The notes under the pieces: model-generated
Told to the model about the DNA's origin: nothing
Seen by the model: only the letters and a program-made list of their open reading frames with translations
Database searches by the model: none
Program-made: the position numbers and the translations under genes
Part shown: positions 1 through 6,402 of the stretch, piece after piece
Numbering within the stretch: the stretch's first letter is position 1
Layout: each line of letters begins with the position of its first letter
Assembly (NCBI GenBank): GCA_030151365.1
Contig: JASLDW010000018.1
Span: 13,914-77,913 of the forward strand
Reading direction: 5' to 3'
Source of the DNA: Lysobacter sp.
Lineage (GTDB): Bacteria > Pseudomonadota > Gammaproteobacteria > Xanthomonadales > Xanthomonadaceae
DNA length: 64,000 nt

Positions 1-403
1 CCAGCGTGTTGCCGTCGCGCCAGTACTCCGCGACCTTTTGCCAGGCTTCGCTGCCGTCATTGAGGCGAGAGCGTTCGGCTTCGGTGACGGGCAGGGTGCG
101 CAGCCCGCCGTCGATCGCGATGAAGGGCGAGTACCAGTTGCGGTTTTCGCGGCGTGCGATCTCGACGATGCGTTGCGATGGCGTCCCGGTCGGCACATAG
201 GCGCGCGGGGAGGGCGGCTGCGACGGCTGTTGCTGTGCCGGTGCCTGCGGCAACCCGGACTGCGATGGTTGCGCAACCGGCGGCGTGGTCGGAATCGGCG
301 TGATCTGCGATTGCGGAGCCGGCGTGCGCGGTGCCGACGTGGCGCAGCCGGCGAACAGCAGTGCGCCGAACAGCGCGAGGGAGATCCGGGTGGTCATGGT
401 CAT
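1..403 (-). CDS. Lipoprotein, N-terminal part only (DUF2272-like); continues beyond the window start
   Basis: The frame is open from an ATG at 403 to the window edge with no stop, so about 134 residues are visible and the C-terminal part is missing. The N-terminus is a lipoprotein signal peptide with lipobox FAGC (Cys near residue 21). A Pro/Gln/Ser/Thr-rich linker of about 45 residues follows, then a folded part beginning with RIVEIARREN and containing IAIDGGLRT and VAEYWRDGN. Spacing of the RIVEIA and AEYW motifs is what I associate with DUF2272 lipoproteins, but this is recall of a pattern and not a search. A second ATG two codons downstream (397) is also possible. Secretion as a lipoprotein is well supported; the function is unknown. 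Confidence 0.6.
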   Translation of the reverse strand, partial: MTMTTRISLALFGALLFAGCATSAPRTPAPQSQITPIPTTPPVAQPSQSGLPQAPAQQQPSQPPSPRAYVPTGTPSQRIVEIARRENRNWYSPFIAIDGGLRTLPVTEAERSRLNDGSEAWQKVAEYWRDGNTL

Positions 404-434
404 GATCCTTGGTTGGGTCCCCTTGGATGGAAAA

Positions 435-1319
435 TCAAGCAAAGTGCGCCGGTACCGGCCCCAGTTTCATCGACAGGTCGATGGCGTGCACGTGCTTGGT
501 GAGTGCGCCGATGGAGATGCAGTCGACGCCGTCTTCGGCGATGGCGCGCAACGATGCGAGATCGACGCTGCCCGAAACTTCCAGCGGAGTGCGGCTGCCG
601 AATTCGTCACGGGCGATGTGCACGGCTTCGCGACGCATCGCCGCATCGAAATCGTCGATGAGGATGCGCGTGCAATCGGTGGCCAGTGCCTCGCGCAATT
701 GTTCGATCGTCTCGACTTCGATCACCAATGGCAGTTGCGGAAAGTCCGCATGCGCGGACGCCACCGCCGCGGCGATGGAGCCGGCGGCGCGAATGTGGTT
801 CTCCTTCAGCATCACCGTGTCGTAGAGACCGATGCGGTGGTTGTGTCCGCCACCCACCCGCACCGCGTATTTCTGGGCGATGCGCAGGCCGGGCAGGGTC
901 TTGCGGGTGTCGAGGATCCGCGCCCGGGTGCCGGCGACGGCTTCGACGTGGCGCGCGGTAACCGTCGCGGTGCCCGACAGCGTCTGCAGGAAATTGAGCG
1001 CGGTGCGTTCCGCGGTCACCAGGGCGCGGCTGCGGCCGTGGAGGATCGCGAGCACGGTGCCGGCCTTGGCGCGCGCGCCTTCCTCGATGCGCCAATCGAT
1101 GCGGACTTCCGGGTCGAGCGCGTGATGGCAGGCATCGAACCACGGTCGCCCGGCGATCACCGCGTCTTCCTTGCACAGCAGGTAGGCGCTGTCGGCGCTG
1201 TCCGGCAATAGGCTGGCGGTGGCGTCGCCATTGCCGATGTCTTCCGCCAGTGCGGCGCGCACGTTCTCCGCGACCACCGCCGGATCGGGCGGCTGCACGC
1301 TCGGTGCGACGAAACTCAT
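435..1319 (-). CDS. nadC: Nicotinate-nucleotide pyrophosphorylase (carboxylating)
   Basis: Quinolinate phosphoribosyltransferase converts quinolinate and PRPP to nicotinate mononucleotide, the last step of de novo NAD precursor synthesis in the cytoplasm. The protein is 294 residues, usual for the family. Recognisable elements in order are the N-terminal ALAEDIGNGDATA, the TAERTALNFLQTLSGTAT region, the substrate-binding RKTLPGLR, the glycine-rich GGGHNHRIGLYD with MLKENH, and the C-terminal EVSGSVDLASL followed by SIGALTKHV. The start ATG at 1319 overlaps the stop of the upstream Trm112-like gene by four bases (ATGA), so the two are probably co-transcribed. A longer upstream reading frame exists but carries no family sequence. 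Confidence 0.95.
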   Translation of the reverse strand: MSFVAPSVQPPDPAVVAENVRAALAEDIGNGDATASLLPDSADSAYLLCKEDAVIAGRPWFDACHHALDPEVRIDWRIEEGARAKAGTVLAILHGRSRALVTAERTALNFLQTLSGTATVTARHVEAVAGTRARILDTRKTLPGLRIAQKYAVRVGGGHNHRIGLYDTVMLKENHIRAAGSIAAAVASAHADFPQLPLVIEVETIEQLREALATDCTRILIDDFDAAMRREAVHIARDEFGSRTPLEVSGSVDLASLRAIAEDGVDCISIGALTKHVHAIDLSMKLGPVPAHFA

Positions 1320-1582
1320 CCCTGCGCCGGTCCGGCCAGCGATCCCGCGTCCAGCGCCTCGTCGGGCAGCAACACCGGGATGCCGTCGTCGACGCGATAG
1401 ATGCGCTTGCCGTCGCGGGTCACCAGCGCCTCGCACAGGGCGTCGGTCTGGCGATGCCCGCCGAATTGCACGCCGGACTGGCCGATGGCCGTGTTGAGGG
1501 CCTTGAGGCGCTCGCCATCGAGCGGGGCCAGCGGCTGGCGGGTGACCGGGCAGACCAGGATGTCCAGCAACTTCTTGTCCAT
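1316..1582 (-). CDS. Trm112/UPF0434 family small protein (YcaR-like)
   Basis: This 88-residue protein begins MDKKLLDILVCP and contains the family signature RVDDGIPVLLPDEA near residue 65. It belongs to the Trm112p-like/UPF0434 group (E. coli YcaR), whose eukaryotic and archaeal relatives activate methyltransferases; the bacterial role is uncertain. Only one of the cysteines used for zinc binding in Trm112 proper remains (Cys11), which I believe is common in the xanthomonad versions. It overlaps nadC by four bases and is divergent from purE. Confidence 0.85.
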   Translation of the reverse strand: MDKKLLDILVCPVTRQPLAPLDGERLKALNTAIGQSGVQFGGHRQTDALCEALVTRDGKRIYRVDDGIPVLLPDEALDAGSLAGPAQG

Positions 1583-1592
1583 GCGGCGGGAA

Positions 1593-1624
1593 TTGACGGA
1601 TTGCGTGACGGGAACCGATAGAAT
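1593..1624 (+). promoter_or_regulatory. Candidate sigma-70 promoter for purEK
   Basis: A TTGACG hexamer at 1593-1598 and a TAGAAT hexamer at 1619-1624 lie 25 bp ahead of the purE ATG. The 20 bp spacer is longer than ideal; reading the -10 as GATAGA (1617-1622) gives 18 bp. TAGAAT-type -10 boxes recur in front of other genes in this window. Confidence 0.4.
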
Positions 1625-1648
1625 ACGTCTTTAAGCGTGGAGACGGCG

Positions 1649-2155
1649 ATGAGCGGCGATCACCCGGCCCCCCTGGTGGGCATCGTGATGGGTTCGCGAT
1701 CGGACTGGGAAACCATGGTGCATGCGGCCGAGAAGCTGCAGGCGCTGGGCATCCCGCACGAAGTGAAAGTGGTGTCGGCGCATCGCACGCCCGACGTGCT
1801 GTTCGATTACGCCGGGAACGCGGCATCGCGTGGCCTGCGCGCGATCATCGCCGGCGCCGGCGGTGCTGCCCATCTTCCCGGCATGCTCGCTTCCAAGACC
1901 GCGCTGCCGGTGCTGGGCGTGCCGGTGCAGTCGAAGGCGCTGAACGGCCTCGATTCGCTGCTGTCGATCGTGCAGATGCCGGCCGGCATTCCGGTCGCGA
2001 CCTTCGCCATCGGCCACGCCGGTGCCGCCAATGCCGCGCTATTCGCGGCGGCGATGCTGGCGACCACCGATGCCGGCATCGCGAAGTCGTTGGCCGCGTT
2101 CCGCAAGAAGCAGACCGACGATGTCATGGCGGCGGACGATCCGCGCATCGCATGA
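1649..2155 (+). CDS. purE: N5-carboxyaminoimidazole ribonucleotide mutase
   Basis: PurE (class I) converts N5-CAIR made by PurK to 4-carboxy-AIR in purine synthesis. The 168-residue product carries GSRSDWETM near the N-terminus, the catalytic SAHRTP, and the nucleotide-binding AGAGGAAHLPGM loop. I chose the ATG at 1649 because GGAGA at 1639-1643 is a well-placed ribosome binding site; a GTG at 1637 in the same frame would add four residues and has no such site. The stop lies 13 bp ahead of purK, as expected for a purEK operon. Confidence 0.95.
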   Translation: MSGDHPAPLVGIVMGSRSDWETMVHAAEKLQALGIPHEVKVVSAHRTPDVLFDYAGNAASRGLRAIIAGAGGAAHLPGMLASKTALPVLGVPVQSKALNGLDSLLSIVQMPAGIPVATFAIGHAGAANAALFAAAMLATTDAGIAKSLAAFRKKQTDDVMAADDPRIA

Positions 2156-2168
2156 CGACAACGTACCC

Positions 2169-3317
2169 ATGACGACCGTCGGCATTCTCGGTGGCGGGCA
2201 ACTGGCCCGCATGATGGCATTGGCCGGCGCACCGCTCGGCCTGCGTTTCCTCGTGCTCGACAGCGCGGTCGATGCCTGCGCCGGTCAGTTCGCGCCGATG
2301 GTGGTCGGCGACTACACCGATGAAACCGCGTTGGCCGAATTCGCTTCGCGCATCGACATCGCCACCTTCGATTTCGAGAACGTCCCGGCGCAGTCCGCGC
2401 AATGGCTGACGGATCGCGTGCCGGTGTTCCCGAATCCGCGCGCGCTGGGATTGACGCAGGACCGCCTCGCCGAAAAGACCTTGTTCCGCGAACTCGGCAT
2501 TCCCGTTCCCGATTTCATGGACGTGCCCGACCGTGCCGCGCTGGATGCTGCCGTCAAGGCAATCGGTGCGCCGTGCATCCTCAAGACGCGCCGCCTCGGG
2601 TACGACGGCAAGGGCCAGTTCCGCTTGCGCGACGATCGTGCGGAAACGCTCGATGCCGCCTGGGATGCGCTGGGCGCGCAGGCGAATCGCACCGGCCTGA
2701 TCCTCGAAGCCTTCGTGCCGTTCGAGGCAGAAGCCTCGGTGGTTGCAGTCCGCGGTCGCGACGGTGAATTCCGCACCTGGCCGCTAACCCGCAACTGGCA
2801 TGTCGATGGCGTGTTGTCGGCGAGTCTGGCGCCGGCAGGATTTTCCGCGGAGCTGGAAGCACAGGCGACGGCGCATGCGCGCACATTGGCGGAATCGCTC
2901 GATTACGTCGGCGTGTTCGCGCTGGAACTGTTCGTGCGCGATGGCCAGCTGATGGCGAACGAAATCGCGCCGCGCGTGCACAACTCCGGCCACTGGACCA
3001 TCGAGGGCGCGGAAACCTCGCAGTTCCAGAACCATCTGCGCGCCGTGCTGGGCTTGCCGCTCGGCAGCACGCGCATGGTCGGCCACGCCTGCATGCTCAA
3101 CTGGATCGGCGCCATGCCGGATGCGCGGTCGGTGCTGTCCGAAGCCGGCGGCCATTGGCATGATTACGGCAAGGAAGCGCGTGCAGGTCGCAAGGTTGGC
3201 CACGCGACGTTGCGCGAAGAGTCGACGAGTGCGCTTGCGGCGGCGTTGCTGCGTGTCGGAACGGCGTTGGGGCGCGAGGATCAGGTCGCGCCGGTGATCG
3301 CGGCGCTGCGCGGGTAA
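2169..3317 (+). CDS. purK: 5-(carboxyamino)imidazole ribonucleotide synthase
   Basis: PurK is an ATP-grasp enzyme that makes N5-CAIR from AIR, ATP and bicarbonate and feeds PurE. The 382-residue product starts with the family hallmark GILGGGQLARMM, has ATP-grasp elements PCILKTRRLGYDGKGQ and EAFVPFEAEASV, and the metal-binding NEIAPRVHNSGHWT. It follows purE directly. An upstream extension of the frame overlaps purE out of frame and is not part of the gene. Confidence 0.95.
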   Translation: MTTVGILGGGQLARMMALAGAPLGLRFLVLDSAVDACAGQFAPMVVGDYTDETALAEFASRIDIATFDFENVPAQSAQWLTDRVPVFPNPRALGLTQDRLAEKTLFRELGIPVPDFMDVPDRAALDAAVKAIGAPCILKTRRLGYDGKGQFRLRDDRAETLDAAWDALGAQANRTGLILEAFVPFEAEASVVAVRGRDGEFRTWPLTRNWHVDGVLSASLAPAGFSAELEAQATAHARTLAESLDYVGVFALELFVRDGQLMANEIAPRVHNSGHWTIEGAETSQFQNHLRAVLGLPLGSTRMVGHACMLNWIGAMPDARSVLSEAGGHWHDYGKEARAGRKVGHATLREESTSALAAALLRVGTALGREDQVAPVIAALRG

Positions 3318-3321
3318 CGAT

Positions 3322-3825
3322 TCACGCGGCCGGGGGATGCTCGCCGAGTGCGCGCATCCGCACGATCAGGCCGATGTTGTAGACGAGCGTGTAGCTGATC
3401 AGCACGGCCGCGATGGACATCGTCAGCACGCTCGGCTGTTGTTGCGCGCCGGTCATGCCGCCGCCCTGGGTGAAACGCCAGACCAGACGTCCGGCCAGAG
3501 CCAGCGTCAGCAAGCCACCGATCCACGGATTCGGGATGTAGGTGCGCACGCCATCGCGCCATTCGGCATGGGTGTGGCGCAGGCCGATCCATCCCAGCAC
3601 GACGCCTGCAACCAGGCCGCCAGCCATCGGCAATGCAGCGTGCGGCACGAAGACCGCGGCAAACGCCAGCATCAACGTCACCACCGAGATCAGCGCAAGG
3701 CGGAAATAGGTGCGCTTCGGTTGCCATGCCTGCGGGCCGAAATTGCGGCGCACCCGGCGATAGAACATCCATGCGATGAACACCGGCATGGCATAGGGAA
3801 GCAGTTGCTGGGACTGGAAGGTCAT
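3322..3825 (-). CDS. Four-helix inner-membrane protein, function unknown
   Basis: The 167-residue product has hydrophobic segments at roughly residues 8-20, 43-63, 66-85 and 134-156, with basic residues between them (YRRVRRNF after the first), consistent with a small polytopic inner-membrane protein. The layout is reminiscent of CcdC/DUF1453-type proteins, but I cannot confirm the family. It is convergent with purK, four bases from its stop, and lies downstream of sodB on the same strand behind a hairpin, so it may be transcribed alone. The start at 3825 (MTFQSQQ) is chosen because upstream codons show no membrane or family features. Confidence 0.7.
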   Translation of the reverse strand: MTFQSQQLLPYAMPVFIAWMFYRRVRRNFGPQAWQPKRTYFRLALISVVTLMLAFAAVFVPHAALPMAGGLVAGVVLGWIGLRHTHAEWRDGVRTYIPNPWIGGLLTLALAGRLVWRFTQGGGMTGAQQQPSVLTMSIAAVLISYTLVYNIGLIVRMRALGEHPPAA

Positions 3826-3876
3826 GGGGTGGTCGACAGGCGGGATTCGTCGGCATCCTGCCACAACCGCATACGA

Positions 3877-3901
3877 CAACGGCCGGGAGTCCCGGCCGTT
3901 G
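3877..3901 (-). terminator. Hairpin downstream of sodB
   Basis: A perfect 12-bp inverted repeat (CAACGGCCGGGA / TCCCGGCCGTTG) separated by one base sits 24 bp after the sodB stop. There is no clear U-run on the minus strand, so it is a probable rather than certain terminator. Confidence 0.55.
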
Positions 3902-3925
3902 CTGGTCCAGCGATCGCGCCGAGGC

Positions 3926-4504
3926 TTACTTCATGTTGCCGGCGATGAAGTCCCAGTTCACCAGGCTCCAGAAGTTCTCCATGTACTTCGCGCGCAGGTT
4001 GCGGTAGTCGATGTAGTAGGCGTGTTCCCACACGTCGCAGGTCATCAGCGGGGTGTCGTCGCCGGTCAGCGGGGTGGCGGCGTTCGAGGTGCTGACCAGG
4101 GCCAGCGAGCCGTCCTTGCGCTGCACCAGCCACGCCCAGCCGGAACCGAAGGTCTTGATCGCGGTGTCGGTGAATTGCTGCTTGAAGGTGGCGAAATCTC
4201 CGAACGCTTTGTTGATGCCCTCGGCCAGCTTGCCGGTCGGCTCGCCGCCGCCGTTCGGCTTCATGCAGTTCCAGTAGAAGGTGTGGTTCCACACCTGCGC
4301 GGCGTTGTTGAACATGCCGCCCTGCGACTTCTTGACGATCTCGACCAGGTCCATCTTCTCGAACTCGGTGCCGGCGATCAGGCCGTTGAGGTTGTCGACG
4401 TAGGCCTTGTGGTGCTTGCCGTAGTGGTAGTCGATGGTTTCGCCGGAAATATGCGGCTCCAGCGCGGTGCGATCGTAGGGAAGGGCGGGCAATTCGATGG
4501 CCAT
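3926..4504 (-). CDS. sodB: Superoxide dismutase (Fe type)
   Basis: SodB converts superoxide to hydrogen peroxide and oxygen in the cytoplasm. The 192-residue protein has the four metal ligands of the Fe/Mn family: His27 in DYHYGKHH, His in WNHTFYW, and Asp and His in DVWEHAYYIDY. The FGSGWAWLV segment and the short length fit the iron enzyme. The start ATG at 4504 has a GAGG-containing ribosome binding site just upstream. It is divergent from grxD, and the 84 bp between them hold a perfect palindrome. Confidence 0.95.
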   Translation of the reverse strand: MAIELPALPYDRTALEPHISGETIDYHYGKHHKAYVDNLNGLIAGTEFEKMDLVEIVKKSQGGMFNNAAQVWNHTFYWNCMKPNGGGEPTGKLAEGINKAFGDFATFKQQFTDTAIKTFGSGWAWLVQRKDGSLALVSTSNAATPLTGDDTPLMTCDVWEHAYYIDYRNLRAKYMENFWSLVNWDFIAGNMK

Positions 4505-4525
4505 GGGGAAACCTCGGGCAAGCGG

Positions 4526-4541
4526 TAGAATGTGCATTCTA
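4526..4541. promoter_or_regulatory. 16-bp palindrome with back-to-back -10-like boxes between sodB and grxD
   Basis: TAGAATGTGCATTCTA is a 7-2-7 perfect palindrome. Each arm reads TAGAAT on its own strand, matching the -10 style used elsewhere in the window, so it may be overlapping divergent promoters, an operator, or both. No good -35 is visible on either side. A link to a metal or Fe-S sensing repressor is a guess from the flanking genes only. Confidence 0.5.
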
Positions 4542-4588
4542 GCGGACCGGCCGTCAGCGGTTCGTGCATGCAACTCCCGGAGATCGTC

Positions 4589-4909
4589 ATGTCCGTCATG
4601 GACCGCATCAAGGCCGATGTCGAAGGCCACCCCATCGTTCTTTTCATGAAGGGAACGCCGCAGTTCCCGATGTGCGGCTTTTCCAGCCGCGCGGTGCAGG
4701 CGCTCAAGGGCGCCGGCGCCGGCGAACTGTTCACCGTCAACGTGCTGGAAGACCCGGAAGTGCGCGCCAACCTGCCGCGCTATTCCAACTGGCCGACCTT
4801 CCCGCAGCTCTTCATCAACGGCGAACTGATCGGCGGTTGCGACATCGTCACCGAGCTTTACGAATCGGGCGAGCTTGCCCGCATCGTCGCGGAAGCCGGC
4901 AAGGCGTGA
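4589..4909 (+). CDS. grxD: Monothiol glutaredoxin, Grx4/GrxD family
   Basis: GrxD is a CGFS-type glutaredoxin that binds a [2Fe-2S] cluster with glutathione and takes part in Fe-S trafficking. The 106-residue product carries the active-site MCGFS (Cys29), then WPTFPQLFINGELIGGCDIV, which covers the cis-Pro and glutathione-binding parts. The ATG at 4589 is preceded by CGGAGA at good spacing; in-frame ATGs further upstream lack a site. The following SDR gene overlaps its stop, so the two are translationally coupled. Confidence 0.95.
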   Translation: MSVMDRIKADVEGHPIVLFMKGTPQFPMCGFSSRAVQALKGAGAGELFTVNVLEDPEVRANLPRYSNWPTFPQLFINGELIGGCDIVTELYESGELARIVAEAGKA

Positions 4910-5634
4910 GCGAAACGCGTCGTCTCGACGGGCGCGTCGTCCTGGTGACGGGTGCCACCGGCGGGCTCGGCCGCGAGGCGGCGCTGGCCTGCGCGCGCGA
5001 AGGCGCCACGGTGGTGATCCTCGGGCGCAAGCTGGCGAAGCTGCATCGCGTCCACGACGCGATCGCCGCGGAAGGTGGTGACGTCGCCATCTATCCGATG
5101 GATCTCGAGGGCGCCAGCCCCGACGACCATCTGGAACTGGCGGAAAAACTCGACAGCGAATTCGGCCGCCTCGATGGTCTGCTCCATTGCGCCGCCCATT
5201 TCAGTGCGCTGGTGCCGTTCCCGCACAGCGATCCCGCCGACATCGCCCGTTCATTGCACGTCAACGCGACCGCGCCGGCCTGGCTGACCATGGCCTGCCT
5301 GCCGGTGATGCAGAAATCGCAGGACGCGGCGGTGGTGTTCGTGGTCGATGCGCCCGAGCGCTGCGCACGCCCGTTCTGGGGCGGCTACGGCATGGCGAAT
5401 CCGGCGCGACGCGCGCTGGTGCCGATGCTGGCGGGTGAGTTCGTGCCGGAGTCGCCGATACGCATCCATGGCCTGCAACCCGGCCCGATGAAAACCGACT
5501 TGCGCGGTCGCGCCTGGATGGAGGATTTCGACCCATCCGTACGCATGCCCTCGGCCTATGCGCCGGCCTGCGTCGAGCTGCTATCGTCCGCGGGACGTCC
5601 GTTCGCGGGCCAGATCCGGGCAGTGCAGGCATGA
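4906..5634 (+). CDS. Short-chain dehydrogenase/reductase (YciK-like) with altered catalytic residues
   Basis: The 242-residue product starts at a GTG that overlaps the grxD stop (GTGA). It has the Rossmann TGATGGLG at residues 15-22, the conserved Asn120 and the post-active-site LQPGPMKTDLR, so it is clearly an SDR of the YciK kind. Aligning the active site by eye, Tyr161 is present, but the catalytic Lys four residues later is Asn165 and the Ser position 13 residues before Tyr is Asp148. It may bind NAD(P) without ordinary dehydrogenase activity. The stop overlaps the marC start (ATGA). Confidence 0.85.
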   Translation: MSETRRLDGRVVLVTGATGGLGREAALACAREGATVVILGRKLAKLHRVHDAIAAEGGDVAIYPMDLEGASPDDHLELAEKLDSEFGRLDGLLHCAAHFSALVPFPHSDPADIARSLHVNATAPAWLTMACLPVMQKSQDAAVVFVVDAPERCARPFWGGYGMANPARRALVPMLAGEFVPESPIRIHGLQPGPMKTDLRGRAWMEDFDPSVRMPSAYAPACVELLSSAGRPFAGQIRAVQA

Positions 5635-6230
5635 CCCTCGCTTCCGCGGCATTGATGCTGTTCCTGATCCTCGATCCGCTGGGCAACGTCCCGGTGGTGC
5701 TGGGACTGTTGCGACCGCTGCCCAGGGAGCGCCGGCGGATCGTCCTGGTCCGGGAAATGCTGATCGCGCTGGGCGTGCTGATGGTGTTCCTGTGGATCGG
5801 TCCGTCGGTGCTGCGGCTGATGCACCTCGACCAGCAGGCGGTCTCGATCGCCGGGGGCATCATCCTGTTCCTGATCGGCATCCGCATGATCTTCCCGGTT
5901 CCGGAAGGGATCATGGGGGAGTTGCCGGGAGGTGAACCGTTCATCGTCCCGATCGCCGTGCCGATGGTGGCCGGTCCCTCCGGCATGGCGGCGGTGATGC
6001 TGCTGGGCACCGAGGACCCGGCCCACCAGCTCCAGTGGAGCCTGGCCCTGCTGCTGGCCTGGGGCGGAACGGCGGTCATCCTGCTGTCATCCACCCTTCT
6101 TTATCGGCTGCTGGGCATGCGCGTGCTGACCGCCGTGGAGCGCCTGATGGGGATGCTGCTGGTGGCCATTTCCGTGCAAATGTGCCTTGACGGCATTCGC
6201 CAGTACCTGGGGGCGGCCACGGGCGGATGA
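5631..6230 (+). CDS. MarC family integral membrane protein
   Basis: The 199-residue protein belongs to the MarC/YchE/YhgN family, whose transport substrate is not established. It shows six hydrophobic segments, an early LILDPLGNVP motif (residues 12-21), and the second-half IAVPMVAGPSGMAAVMLL that is diagnostic for the family. It overlaps the SDR gene by four bases and is the last gene of the grxD-SDR-marC run. Confidence 0.9.
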   Translation: MTLASAALMLFLILDPLGNVPVVLGLLRPLPRERRRIVLVREMLIALGVLMVFLWIGPSVLRLMHLDQQAVSIAGGIILFLIGIRMIFPVPEGIMGELPGGEPFIVPIAVPMVAGPSGMAAVMLLGTEDPAHQLQWSLALLLAWGGTAVILLSSTLLYRLLGMRVLTAVERLMGMLLVAISVQMCLDGIRQYLGAATGG

Positions 6231-6263
6231 GTCTGTGCGGGCTGTCGGATATCCGGCAAGTCG

Positions 6264-6313
6264 TTGACACGGCACTGTCATGTCGGTCACCTAAGGTTTA
6301 ACATGTCGTTAAC
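6264..6313 (+). promoter_or_regulatory. Candidate promoter/operator region of the first Oar-like receptor
   Basis: A consensus TTGACA lies at 6264-6269, but no good -10 is found 16-18 bp downstream. Two TTAAC direct repeats at 6298-6302 and 6309-6313 are 11 bp apart, about one helical turn, as expected for a dimeric regulator site. This is a pattern observation only. Confidence 0.35.
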
Positions 6314-6402
6314 CCTGCTGCCTGCCCGGGAAGCCCCCTTGCACGCCTGCGGGATGTGACGCGTCTACTCATTTCATGAATCGATTCCCAAGGGGGAACT
6401 GC

